64,000 nt of DNA from Thermorudis peleae (GTDB taxonomy: Bacteria; Chloroflexota; Chloroflexia; Thermomicrobiales; Thermomicrobiaceae). Positions within the stretch are counted from its first letter, which is position 1. Each line of letters opens with the position of its first letter. The stretch covers positions 1,302,001-1,366,000 of the forward strand of contig NZ_JQMP01000003.1 of the NCBI RefSeq assembly GCF_000744775.1, in the 5' to 3' direction. Under the pieces are notes generated by a model. The model saw only the letters and a program-made list of their open reading frames with translations. It made no database searches and was not told the DNA's origin. This document shows, one piece after another, positions 28,137 through 36,350 of the stretch. The position numbers were made by a program, and so were the translations under genes.

Positions 28137-28428
28137 GCGCCGGGCGCGCGTGGCAGGCGGTGGGATGGACCGCGTGCTGTCCTGTCGCGCGGTGGACATG
28201 GCGAGCGGCCCCCGGTGCGTGCCGTGGGGCCGTTTCGCTGTTCACGGCCTTGAGCGGGGAGGCAACCCGGTCACGGGCACGTGCGGAAAGCGGCGAGGCT
28301 ACCAGCACAGCGGTCAGGCTGCCCGTGCACGGAGCGTGGCCGGGATCACGGCTGCGACGGGAGGAGGGGGCCATGCCGGGAGCGTCAGACGGCGGGCGCG
28401 GCCAGGGCCGCTGTGCGTGCTGTGGCGA

Positions 28429-28591
28429 ACACCAGAAAAGTGCTGCAAACGAGCGTCAGAAGCGTCAGAAGCGTCAGAAAGTACGAAAAGATCCGCGTCA
28501 GTATGCGGAAAATCGTTCTGACGCTCGTCGCGATCGGGTGCGTCAGACGAGCGTCAGAAGGGCGTCAGAACCACCACGAGAGCGTCAAACG
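28429..28591 (+). repeat. CGTCAGAA element, copy D
   Basis: Forward-oriented copy. Head ACACCAGAAAAGTGCTGCAA, then three GCGTCAGAA words in tandem, core with TCCGC and GCGGA, returning arm TTCTGACGCTCG. Relative to copy F both arms change at the same position (CGAGCG with CGCTCG instead of GGAGCG with CGCTCC), which keeps the pairing. The tail matches copy B. Eight exact hexamers. An extra GCGTCAGA lies just upstream at about 28380. Confidence 0.9.
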
Positions 28592-28675
28592 GACGTCCCG
28601 TCATTGTGCACCGACGGCACGTCGCGCCTGCGGTTGTTGTGCTCGGGCCTAGGCCAAGCACGTGCAGGAAGATGA

Positions 28676-28828
28676 ACACCAGAAACGTCGTGCAAAGGAG
28701 CGTCAGAAGCGTCAGAAACCCGCGGGGTACCGGTGAAAATGCTTGTCTGCATGGGAAAATTGCTTCTGACGATCCCCTGACGCACGAGCGTCAGAAATGG
28801 CTGGGAGAGCGTCAGACGCGTCAGAAGG
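28676..28828 (+). repeat. CGTCAGAA element, copy E
   Basis: Forward-oriented copy. Head ACACCAGAAACGTCGTGC as in A, core nearly identical to B, tail as in A. Seven exact hexamers. One arm has a single mismatch (CTGACGATCC for CTGACGCTCC). Confidence 0.9.
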
Positions 28829-28876
28829 ACGCAGGGGCTGGGGCGTGGTTGCGGCGCTGGTCGGGTGCGCACCGGG

Positions 28877-29110
28877 CTGCCCGTGTGTGCGCGAGGGGGC
28901 TGTATGGAGGGCGAACGCGGGGTCGAGACGGTGGTTATCCTGCCCGTGTGTGCGCGAGGGGGCTGACGTCGGAGCGGACATGGGATTAAGACAACGATGC
29001 CCATCCTGCTCGCATGTGCGCGAGGGGGCTGACGTCAGCGTGGATGCGGGGTCACGAGGGCGGCCGTCCTGCCCAGGCGTGCTCGAGGGGGCTGACGCCG
29101 CCGGGATGGT
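28877..29110. repeat. Tandem array, units of 63, 66, 63 bp and a partial fourth
   Basis: Unit starts fall at 28877, 28940, 29006 and 29069. Each begins with a CTGCCCGTGTGTGCGCGAG-like motif followed by GGGGCTGACGTC in most units. Spacings are all multiples of three, and the + frame reads CPCVREGADV-type repeats without stops. No start, ribosome site or protein family supports coding. It sits between elements E and F. Confidence 0.75.
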
Positions 29111-29132
29111 GCTGACTCCTGCAGGGTGCTGC

Positions 29133-29284
29133 ACACCAGAAACGTGCTGCAAAGGAGCGTCAGAAGCGTCAGAAACGTCAGAAACCACGGGAAGATCCGC
29201 GTCGGCATGCGGAAATTGCTTCTGACGCTCCCCTGCGTCAAGTGCGTCAGAAACGACGGTGGGTGCGTCAGACGTGTCAGAAGG
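29133..29284 (+). repeat. CGTCAGAA element, copy F
   Basis: Forward-oriented copy. Head ACACCAGAAACGTGCTGCAA, arms GGAGCGTCAGAAGC (29154-29167) and GCTTCTGACGCTCC (29218-29231) perfect over 14 bp, core of the A/D type with TCCGC and GCGGA. Six exact hexamers. The tail is a shorter variant. Confidence 0.9.
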
Positions 29285-29575
29285 CCAGGCCGTCGGCTGT
29301 GCCGACCGTGTGTGCGCCTCCGTTGGCGGACGGCTGTGCGATTGGGCTATGAGCCGGGCGGGTCGCGGATGGAGGCAGCCGCTGCAATGGGCGGCCGGTG
29401 CTGGGCTGTGCCGGCCGCGCGTGCGCCTCCGCGGGCGCGCGGCTGGACGGCGGTCACCGGCGTCATGCCTGGTTGCCGGCGGGGACGCAGGCGGCGTGGG
29501 CCGTGAGATGGGCGTGGTCGGGGATGGTGGCAGCATGACGTACCGGTCGTGATGAGCAAACTGGTAGAATGATGG

Positions 29576-29809
29576 GTGAAGCCGCCGTCTGACCAAGGGG
29601 AGATGCCGACGAAGCCGCCCCGGACGTCGCTGAGGCTGACCCGAAGGCCCCGCAAGCGCAAGACGGAGCTGGATGACGACCGACCGCTTGACCCCAGCGA
29701 AATCAATGTGGACAAGTGGGTCAATGACATCCTCGTCTTTGAGACCGTTGGCTACGACCTGGTCTCGGAGGATGCGCGCCGCCGCATGCGTCTCCCTCCT
29801 TCTTCCTGA
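29576..29809 (+). CDS. Small hypothetical protein
   Basis: A 77-residue frame from a GTG at 29576, or 68 residues from the ATG at 29603. The N-terminal half is basic and proline-rich. The C-terminal half (LDPSEINVDKWVNDILVFETVGYDLVSEDARRRMR) has the balanced composition of a real folded helix, unlike the surrounding filler frames. No family recognised. AAGGGGAG lies too close to the ATG to be ideal. Confidence 0.4.
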   Translation: MKPPSDQGEMPTKPPRTSLRLTRRPRKRKTELDDDRPLDPSEINVDKWVNDILVFETVGYDLVSEDARRRMRLPPSS

Positions 29810-30467
29810 CGCGCACCTGAGCAGCCCAGTGCCCCGCTCCGGCAGCGCGTCACCGGGGCGCCGTGGAACGGGTGCGCTGCTGCCCGCATGCCCGCAGGCC
29901 ACAGGGCGGTTCTGAACGCGATGGCCAGGGGCTGTGCGTACCACGGGCACGGCCTGTGCTGTGCTGCACGTGCGTTCATGGCGGCAGGTGATGGCGCGGG
30001 CGAGGTGCGTGCCACGTGGGCAATACGCGGCATGATGCACGCAACAGCGTGCTTGTGGCTTCCATGCCGAAGCGATGTGCGTCACGCGTGCGACACGCGG
30101 CGTGCTGCACGGTGACGGCGCCGCGTGCTCGACTGCCACGTGCCCTCTGGCCACTGCTCGCGGCGCACCGGACGCGACCGCGCTGCCGTCTGCGGTCACG
30201 GCTGCGGGCCGCGCCGCACTGGGCACGAGGAGGGGCAAGGATCTCGACCGTTCGCTGCAGCGCGTGCTGCGGGCCGCTGTGCCTGGCGAGGGGAGTGGCA
30301 CGGCTGGCGCGCTTCCCTGTGCTCGCGCTCCGTGGTTGCGCGTCGCGGCGAGGCATTCGTGGTGCACGTTTGACCAAACGAGAACGCTGCCTGTATACTG
30401 CGCCGTAGTCTGCGACGACCGCGGTTGCGAGGCAGAAGCGTTCGGACGTGAGGAGGGAGCACACAGG
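29810..30467. other. 660-base region without a gene, with the promoter of the next operon
   Basis: GC-rich filler of the same style as 23.1-23.9 kb, then a promoter at 30370-30399. An open frame from 30075 joins the downstream binding-protein gene in frame, but it reads Arg/Cys-rich text and precedes a proper signal peptide, so I treat it as chance. Confidence 0.55.
30370..30399 (+). promoter_or_regulatory. Promoter of the branched-chain-type ABC operon
   Basis: TTGACC (30370-30375), an 18-base spacer and TATACT (30394-30399), about 70 bases upstream of the binding-protein start. Both boxes are close to consensus, and no other gene starts between. Confidence 0.7.
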
Positions 30468-31829
30468 ATGATGCGGCGGCAGCGTCTGCGGCTGTCACTG
30501 GTTGGCTTGCTCTGCGCGCTTGGTCTGGTGGTTGCGGCCTGCGGTGGCGCGGCAACGCCGACTCCGGCCACCGGCGCCGCTGGGAGTGCTGCGTCGCCGA
30601 CCAAGGCGACGTCGGCGACAACGGCGACCACCCCAGCTGCGGCGAGCACGACGAGCTCCGGCGGCCAGGCAGCAAGCGGTGACGTGATCAAGATCGGCGT
30701 CGTCCTGCCGATTACCGGGAGCGAGGCGAAGCCTGGGCAGTACCAGAAAGAAGGTATCGAGCTCGCCGTCAAGCAGATCAACGACCAGGGCGGCGTCATG
30801 GTCAAGAGCCTGGGCAAGAAGCTGCCGATCCAGATCGTCTTCTACGACGATGGGTCGGATCAGGCGAAGTCGGCGTCGCTTGTCGAACGGGCGATGAGTT
30901 CCGATAAGGTGGTCGCGGTGATCGGCGGCTACTCGACGGCGCTTGGGCAAGCGGAGTCGGTGATGGCTGACCGCTATCAAACCGTCTGGATCACGCCCGG
31001 TGCCGCGGCCAGCTCCATCTTTGCCCAGGGGTACCAGTGGATCTTTGGGACGCTCAGCCCGGTCGATCAGCTGGGCTATACCACGATGCAGTTCCTCGGC
31101 TGGCTCGTCGATCAGGGCAAGCTCCAGAAGGGGCTCAAGATCGCGCTGGTCGTTGAGAACACCGATCACGGCGTCGACTACGTCAACGGCATCCAGCAGT
31201 GGATCAAGGAGCACCCCGGCTACTTCACCGTCGTCCTGAACGAGAAGTTCGAACTCAACAGCACGGACTTCTCCGGCCTGCTCCAGAAGGTGCAAGCGGC
31301 CAATGCTGACATCTTCCTCTCCGATGCTCACCTGCCGGACTATATCACCATGCAGCGGCAGTACACGCAGCTTGGCCTGCACCATCAGATGATCAGCTAC
31401 GGCGCACGTGGGCCGGAAGCCGACGCGCGCAAGGCCCTTGGTGATGCGGTGAACTACATCTTCGCCGGTATCTGGTGGTCGTCGAGCCTCCCCTACCCTC
31501 AGGTGAAGCAGTTCGTGCAAGACTACACCGCTTTCACGGGCCATGCGCCGGACTCCTGGTATGCCGCGCCGGCCTATGAAGCCGTACGCGCGCTCGCGGC
31601 CGCGATCGAGCAGGCTGGCTCGCTCGACCACAAAGCGATCCGCGATGCGCTGCGCCAGGTCGATCTCAAGCCGTCCTTGCTGCCCGGGCAGGAATTGAAG
31701 TTCCAGCAGAACGGGCAGGTGAAGACCCCGTTCGTCATTGTGCAGAACAAGCCGGGCGGCAAGGTCGACATCGTCTACCCGCAGGACTCGGCGACGGGTG
31801 ATCCCGTGGCGCCGATCCCGCGCTCGTAG
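30468..31829 (+). CDS. Branched-chain amino acid-type ABC binding lipoprotein
   Basis: A 453-residue periplasmic-binding protein of the LivJ/leucine-binding type. Signal with lipobox LGLVVAACGGA, a low-complexity Ala/Thr linker to about residue 65, then the domain IKIGVVLPITGSEAKPGQYQKEGIELAVKQIND. VAVIGGYSTALGQAESVMADRYQ and the SFxAA-like later repeats fit the family. The ligand could be amino acids, urea or amides. It heads a five-gene operon with both permeases and both ATPases. Confidence 0.92.
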   Translation: MMRRQRLRLSLVGLLCALGLVVAACGGAATPTPATGAAGSAASPTKATSATTATTPAAASTTSSGGQAASGDVIKIGVVLPITGSEAKPGQYQKEGIELAVKQINDQGGVMVKSLGKKLPIQIVFYDDGSDQAKSASLVERAMSSDKVVAVIGGYSTALGQAESVMADRYQTVWITPGAAASSIFAQGYQWIFGTLSPVDQLGYTTMQFLGWLVDQGKLQKGLKIALVVENTDHGVDYVNGIQQWIKEHPGYFTVVLNEKFELNSTDFSGLLQKVQAANADIFLSDAHLPDYITMQRQYTQLGLHHQMISYGARGPEADARKALGDAVNYIFAGIWWSSSLPYPQVKQFVQDYTAFTGHAPDSWYAAPAYEAVRALAAAIEQAGSLDHKAIRDALRQVDLKPSLLPGQELKFQQNGQVKTPFVIVQNKPGGKVDIVYPQDSATGDPVAPIPRS

Positions 31830-31847
31830 TACTAGGGACGTGACACG

Positions 31848-32738
31848 GTGAGTGCGGCGCAGTTTGTCAACCTGCTGGTCGCGGCCCTACTCCTGGCGGG
31901 CGTCTACGCCATCATGTCCTACGGGCTGGCGCTGGCCTATGGCGTCATGAAGCTGGTGAACCTGGCGCATGCCGGCTTCATGATGCTCGGCGCGTACCTG
32001 ACGCTCGAGGCCTTTCGCCGGCTCGGGCTCGACCCCTTGCTCGGGGCCATTGTGACCGCTGGCGTGCTCTGGCTCGTCGGCATGGGGGTGTACTGGCTGC
32101 TGGTGCGGCACGTGCCGACGAGCGATGAGCCGACGTTGCCGTCGCTCCTGCTGCTGTTCGGCGTGTGGCTCGTGCTCCAGAACATCGGCTACCTTCTCTG
32201 GGGGACGCAAGACCAGGCGATCCTCACGCCGCGCACGCTCCAGACGATCCGGCTGGGGCCGGTGACGCTGCCAGTCGTGCGCGTGCTGGTCTTCCTGGTC
32301 GCGCTGGTCGGCCTGGCGGTGCTCCACCTCGTGCTTGGGCGCACGTGGTTCGGCCGGGCGGTGCGTGCCCTGACGCAGAACCGGCAGGCCAGCCGCATCG
32401 TCGGCATCGACGTCGGGCGCACGGCGATGCTCGCGTTCGGCGCGAGTACGGCTTTCTCCGGGCTGGCTGGGGGGCTGCTCGCCACGCTCTACTCGTTCAA
32501 CCCCGACTTTGGTGGGCCGTTCCTGCTGCGCTCATTCGTGATCATCGTGCTCGGGGGATTGGAATCGTTTGCGGGGGTGGCCCTGGGCGGGCTTGTCCTG
32601 GCCCTGCTTGAGACGTTCAGCGTGCTCGTCATCCCCGCTGGCTATCAGCTCGCGCTCTCGTTTGGCCTGCTGGTCGTGGCCTTGCTGGTGTTGCCCGGCG
32701 GGCTGCCGAGCCTCTTTGCCTGGCGGAGGCGCCTATGA
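31848..32738 (+). CDS. livH: Branched-chain-type ABC permease LivH
   Basis: A 296-residue inner-membrane permease, about eight helices. AIMSYGLALAYGVMKLVNLAHAGFMMLGAYL at the N-terminus and ALTQNRQASRIVGIDVGRTAMLAFGASTAFSGLAGGLLATLY are diagnostic. GTG start at 31848. It overlaps livM by 4 bases. The gene symbol reflects family; substrate is not proven. Confidence 0.92.
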   Translation: MSAAQFVNLLVAALLLAGVYAIMSYGLALAYGVMKLVNLAHAGFMMLGAYLTLEAFRRLGLDPLLGAIVTAGVLWLVGMGVYWLLVRHVPTSDEPTLPSLLLLFGVWLVLQNIGYLLWGTQDQAILTPRTLQTIRLGPVTLPVVRVLVFLVALVGLAVLHLVLGRTWFGRAVRALTQNRQASRIVGIDVGRTAMLAFGASTAFSGLAGGLLATLYSFNPDFGGPFLLRSFVIIVLGGLESFAGVALGGLVLALLETFSVLVIPAGYQLALSFGLLVVALLVLPGGLPSLFAWRRRL

Positions 32739-33733
32739 GTTCGACGAAGTCGCAGGCGGTCGCGCCCGCCGCTGTTGGCGTCTCCTGGCAGTCGTGGGTG
32801 CGGCAGGCTGCGCCGATGGTGCTGGCCGGTGTGGCTGGGGCAGTCATCCCCCTGCTCCGTGGTGATCCGAACACGATCCGCCTGCTCTTCATCGCCTACG
32901 TCTGGGTCATCACGAGCATCGCCTGGAACATTCTCGGCGGCTTCACCGGCCAGGTCTCCTTCGGCTTTGCCGTCTTCTACGGCCTCGGCGCCTACACCAC
33001 CGCGCTGCTGATCACGCGCGCCAGCCTCCACCCCTACCTCGCCTATCTTGCTGGCGGCGTGCTGGCCGCGCTGGCCTCGCTGGTCATCGGCGTGCCGGCC
33101 TTCCGCCTGCGTGGCCCGTACTTTGCCATCGCGACCATTGGCGTCAGTGAGACGGTGCGCGTGATTGCCAACAACCTCAAGCTGACAGGGGGCGCCAGTG
33201 GGTTCCGGGTCGTCGAGCGCCGGCCGTTCAACCAGCTCGAGCACTACTACGTTGCCCTACTCGTCGCGCTCGGCGCGCTGGCGCTGACGCTCGTGCTCGC
33301 GCGGACGCGTGCCGGGCTGGCGATGCGGGCCGTGCGCGATGACCAGGATGCGGCGGCGGCGGTTGGCATCGACCCCTTCCGCTGGAAGCTCATCGCCCAC
33401 GCGCTCGCCGCGCTGCTCACTGGCATCGCGGGCGGCGTGTTTGCGCGCTATGCTGCTTTCATCCACCCCGGGGGCGTCTTCGCCTTCCAGACGGGCGTGG
33501 CCATCCTGCTCATGCCGGTCATTGGCGGGTTAGGAACACTCTGGGGGCCGGTCTTCGGCGGCTTGATCTACGGCATCGTCCAGGAGCAGCTGATCGCCCG
33601 CTTCCCCCAGATCCACCTGCTGCTGTATGGCATCCTGCTCATCCTCATTATCCTCTTTGAGCCGGGCGGGCTTGTTGGCCTCGCGCGTCGCGTGCAGCGC
33701 CGCCTCAGTGCCGGTCGTGGGAGGGGGAGCTGA
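32735..33733 (+). CDS. livM: Branched-chain-type ABC permease LivM
   Basis: A 332-residue permease partner. It carries the LivM pattern NILGGFTGQVSFGFAVFYGLGAYTTALL, PAFRLRGPYFAIATIGVSETVRVIANN and AVRDDQDAAAAVGIDPFRWKLIAHALAALLTGIAGGVFA. Start and stop overlap neighbours (32735 with livH, 33733 with livG), showing translational coupling. Confidence 0.92.
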   Translation: MSSTKSQAVAPAAVGVSWQSWVRQAAPMVLAGVAGAVIPLLRGDPNTIRLLFIAYVWVITSIAWNILGGFTGQVSFGFAVFYGLGAYTTALLITRASLHPYLAYLAGGVLAALASLVIGVPAFRLRGPYFAIATIGVSETVRVIANNLKLTGGASGFRVVERRPFNQLEHYYVALLVALGALALTLVLARTRAGLAMRAVRDDQDAAAAVGIDPFRWKLIAHALAALLTGIAGGVFARYAAFIHPGGVFAFQTGVAILLMPVIGGLGTLWGPVFGGLIYGIVQEQLIARFPQIHLLLYGILLILIILFEPGGLVGLARRVQRRLSAGRGRGS

Positions 33734-34476
33734 TGCTACGCCTCGCGCCACTCCTCCGCGTTGAGCAGGTCACGCGGGTCTTCGGGGGCCTCGTCGCGGT
33801 GCGCGATGTCTCGCTCGACGTCTTCCCCGGCGAAATCCTCGGCCTCATTGGCCCCAACGGCGCCGGCAAAACCACGCTGTTCTCGATGATCGCCGGTGCG
33901 CTGCGTCCCACGCGCGGGCGGATCCTGTTCGAAGGGCACGACGTGACGCGCCTGGCGATCCAGCAGCGGGTCGCGCGTGGCATTGTGCGCACGCACCAGA
34001 TTCCACGGCCCTTCCGGTCGATGACCGTCTTCGACAATGTGCTGGCCGCCGCTGCCTTCGGCCGAGCCGGCAGCCGCGATGCCCATCGCCGGGCCATGGA
34101 GAGCCTCGCGTTCGTCGGCCTGGCTGACCTCGCGCGTGCGCCAGCTGATGGCCTCTCCGTCGGCAACCAGAAGCGGCTGGAGCTGGCACGGGCGCTGGCG
34201 GCACAGCCACGTCTGCTGCTGCTTGACGAGATCGGCGGTGGGCTGACCGAGCAGGAGCTCGCCACCATTCTCGACGTCATCCGCCGTATCCGCGCCCAGG
34301 AAGGGGTGACGGTGCTGTACATTGAACATAATATGCGCGCGGTCATGGCCGTGAGCGACCGCGTTGTCGCCCTCGATGGGGGGCAAAAGATCGCTGAGGG
34401 GACGCCCGAGCAGGTGCAGCGCGACCCGGCGGTGATCGAGGCCTATCTTGGTCAGCCAGTTGATGGGCAGGGCTAA
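33733..34476 (+). CDS. livG: ABC ATPase LivG
   Basis: A 247-residue nucleotide-binding subunit. Walker A is GPNGAGKTTLFSMIAGALRPTRG, and the LivG-specific RTHQIPRPFRSMTVFDNVL follows. LSVGNQKRLELARAL replaces the usual LSGGQ signature, and Walker B is LLLLDEIGGGLTEQE. Some of these are divergent from textbook ABC signatures. It pairs with LivF. Confidence 0.92.
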   Translation: MLRLAPLLRVEQVTRVFGGLVAVRDVSLDVFPGEILGLIGPNGAGKTTLFSMIAGALRPTRGRILFEGHDVTRLAIQQRVARGIVRTHQIPRPFRSMTVFDNVLAAAAFGRAGSRDAHRRAMESLAFVGLADLARAPADGLSVGNQKRLELARALAAQPRLLLLDEIGGGLTEQELATILDVIRRIRAQEGVTVLYIEHNMRAVMAVSDRVVALDGGQKIAEGTPEQVQRDPAVIEAYLGQPVDGQG

Positions 34477-34477
34477 G

Positions 34478-35212
34478 ATGAACGCCACCACCGTGCCGTT
34501 GCTCAGCCTCACGGACATCGCTGCGGGCTACGGCGAGACGCAAGTGCTCTGGGGCGTGTCGCTGGCAGTGCGCGGCGGGCAGGTCACGGCGCTCCTTGGC
34601 CCCAACGGCGCCGGCAAGACGACCACGCTCCGCGTCATCGCCGGCCTCCTCCCCGCGTGGGGAGGCACGCTGACGTTTGACGGCCAGGACATCACCCGTC
34701 TGCCGCCGCACGAGCGCGTCGACCGCGGCATCGTCCTCGTGCCGGAGGGGCGGCAGCTCTGGCCGCGCATGACGGTCGAGGAGAACCTGCTCCTGGGGGC
34801 TTATCGGCCACACCTACGGGCGCGGATTCCCCAGAACCTTGAGCGCGTCTACACGCTCTTCCCGCGCCTTGCTGAGCGTCGGCGGCAGCTGGCTGGCACG
34901 CTCTCGGGCGGCGAGCAGCAGATGGTCGCCCTCGGCCGGGGCATGATGGCCGAGCCACGCGTGCTCTTGCTCGACGAGCCCTCGCTCGGCCTCGCGCCGC
35001 GGGTCGTCGCCGATATGTTTGCCGTCATCCGCGCCATTGCCGAGCAGGGGGTGACCATCCTCCTCGTCGAGCAGGCAGTGACGAACGCGCTGGCAGTTGC
35101 CCAGTACGGCTACGTCCTTGAGACCGGCCGGATTGTGCTGGAAGGCGAGACCGCTCAGCTCCGCGCCAACCCACACGTCCAGCAGGCCTATCTCGGCGTG
35201 CTCCCCACCTAG
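34478..35212 (+). CDS. livF: ABC ATPase LivF
   Basis: A 244-residue second ATPase. Walker A is GPNGAGKTTTLRVIAGLLPAWGG, followed by RGIVLVPEGRQLWPRMTVEENLLLGAY (typical LivF), signature LSGGEQQMVALGRGMM and Walker B LLLDEPSLGLAPRVV. ATG at 34478 lies just after the livG stop. A longer frame from 34448 would overlap livG and is not needed. Last gene of the operon. Confidence 0.93.
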   Translation: MNATTVPLLSLTDIAAGYGETQVLWGVSLAVRGGQVTALLGPNGAGKTTTLRVIAGLLPAWGGTLTFDGQDITRLPPHERVDRGIVLVPEGRQLWPRMTVEENLLLGAYRPHLRARIPQNLERVYTLFPRLAERRRQLAGTLSGGEQQMVALGRGMMAEPRVLLLDEPSLGLAPRVVADMFAVIRAIAEQGVTILLVEQAVTNALAVAQYGYVLETGRIVLEGETAQLRANPHVQQAYLGVLPT

Positions 35213-35563
35213 GGGGCCTCGCCGAACCGCACACGCGCTAGCTGCTGACGCCGCCATAGTGGCGAGCGGCTCACGCACTGGCCGTGGCGCCATCGCGCGC
35301 AGCCTCGAGGGCAGCGCGAGCCCAGCGCTGCTGGCCAGGATCAGCGCCGACTGGCCAGCCGGGAGCGCCGGGTGGGAACGGGCGTGTTCGCACGGTTGAC
35401 AGCGCGCCATTCAATGTCCGCCATGCCCTACCTGAGTAGGCCGGTGGGAACGGCTACGTTCTCGCGGTTGACGGCGCTCCAGCGGTCACGCCTGGCACAC
35501 AAAAGGCCGTGCACCTGGTGTGGGTTACCAGGTGCACGACGCGTGGAGCAGAGCGGTTGGGCG
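35213..35563. other. 350-base intergenic region with a direct repeat
   Basis: Two related segments around GGTGGGAACGG and CGCGGTTGAC (about 35367-35405 and 35440-35477) repeat with a period near 73 bases. The right end is the terminator of the minus-strand membrane genes. Nothing coding is seen. Confidence 0.5.
35501..35538 (-). terminator. Intrinsic terminator of the SPW membrane-protein genes
   Basis: CGTGCACCTGGT (35508-35519) and ACCAGGTGCACG (35527-35538) form a perfect 12-bp stem with a 7-base loop. On the minus strand a GGCC and a TTTT run follow. It lies 26 bases after the stop of the 35564 gene. Confidence 0.8.
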
Positions 35564-35836
35564 TTAGGCAGTGGCTGCTGTGGAGTCAGCCTCGCTCGCT
35601 TCCAGCTCAGCAGCCTGAATCAGTGCGCGGAGCCCGAGCCCGATGTGCAGGGCAATGCCGATGAGCGATGCCGCGATCAGGACGCCGCCGACGACGACGT
35701 CGTTAATCGTCGCATGCGTCCAGTGCGCGCCACGGGGCTGGGTATTGAGTGCGGCCGGGGCAATGATCATCCAGATCCCCGCGGCGAGCGTCAGCACGAG
35801 GGTGATGATGCCTGGTGAGAGCAATCGCGTCTTCAT
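35564..35836 (-). CDS. Small SPW-type membrane protein
   Basis: A 90-residue protein with two hydrophobic segments (GIITLVLTLAAGIWMIIAPAAL and VVVGGVLIAASLIGIALHIGLGL). The WMIIAPAAL...HWTHATINDVVVGG pattern matches one SPW-repeat unit. Function unknown. The ATG overlaps the stop of the next gene upstream (ATGA), and a good terminator follows. Confidence 0.75.
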   Translation of the reverse strand: MKTRLLSPGIITLVLTLAAGIWMIIAPAALNTQPRGAHWTHATINDVVVGGVLIAASLIGIALHIGLGLRALIQAAELEASEADSTAATA

Positions 35837-36318
35837 CCTTGCTGCCCTCCGATCTGGGTGGTCACCGGTTGCTGGCTGTTGCTGCCCGAGCGGGCCTGGC
35901 GGCGCTCAGCCAGTTCGGCGGCGAGCGTCGTGGCCAGCAGCGCCATCGTCCGCTCAAGCTCGTCGTGGTAGGGCGAACCCGCGGCCGCTGGCGCCGCCGG
36001 CTGGGGCGCAGCCGCAGCTGGCTGGCCAACCCAGGCCGGCATCTGCGGCACTGGCTGCGGCCGTGGCTTCAGCACGCCGGCCGCGCGCAGCTCGCCGACC
36101 ACCGAGAGCGAGAACAGGACGATCCCGATGACCGACAGGATCACCACAGCAAGGCCGGTCCAGAAGTCGTTCTTCGTCGCGTCCGTCCAGCTCCCGCCGT
36201 TCTGATAGCCGATCGCAAACGGTGCGACCATCAGCCAGGCACCCGCCAGCCCTGTCACGAGGCTCGCCGCGATGCCCCAGAGGTGTCGGCCGATCGCGAC
36301 CGGACGTCGTCGTGCCAT
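35833..36318 (-). CDS. SPW-type membrane protein with Pro/Ala-rich tail
   Basis: A 161-residue protein. The first ~80 residues hold two membrane segments in the SPW pattern (GAWLMVAPFAIGYQNGGSWTDATKNDFWTGLAVVILSVIGIV). A Pro/Ala linker (residues ~85-115) leads to a short helical C-terminus. It is a paralogue of the 90-residue downstream protein. AGGAGG precedes the ATG. Confidence 0.75.
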   Translation of the reverse strand: MARRRPVAIGRHLWGIAASLVTGLAGAWLMVAPFAIGYQNGGSWTDATKNDFWTGLAVVILSVIGIVLFSLSVVGELRAAGVLKPRPQPVPQMPAWVGQPAAAAPQPAAPAAAGSPYHDELERTMALLATTLAAELAERRQARSGSNSQQPVTTQIGGQQG

Positions 36319-36350
36319 ATCCTGCCTCCTTTCCCCTCACTTGCCTTCCG

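Larger units (their letters stand above)
28137..29575. other. 1.4-kb gene-free region with three elements and a tandem array
   Basis: Contains copies D, E and F and the 63/66-bp array (separate entries). The first 290 bases are GTGC-rich filler. A separate pair of ~40-base direct repeats beginning GGCTGTGCCG lies near 29294 and 29405. I see no protein that can be defended here. Confidence 0.6.

Noticed and set aside
25781-29284. CRISPR array
   Set aside because: Repeats are 9-mers and ~150-bp composites with irregular spacing in both orientations, without unique equal-length spacers, and no cas gene is present.
30075-30467. N-terminal extension of the branched-chain binding protein
   Set aside because: The extension would place the signal peptide internally and cross the promoter; the text is random-looking.
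28712-30817. A 701-residue open frame on the minus strand
   Set aside because: It runs antisense through the element copies, the tandem array and the start of the binding-protein gene. Its text is Ser/Pro/Arg/Thr-rich with no domain, as expected of a GC-rich shadow.
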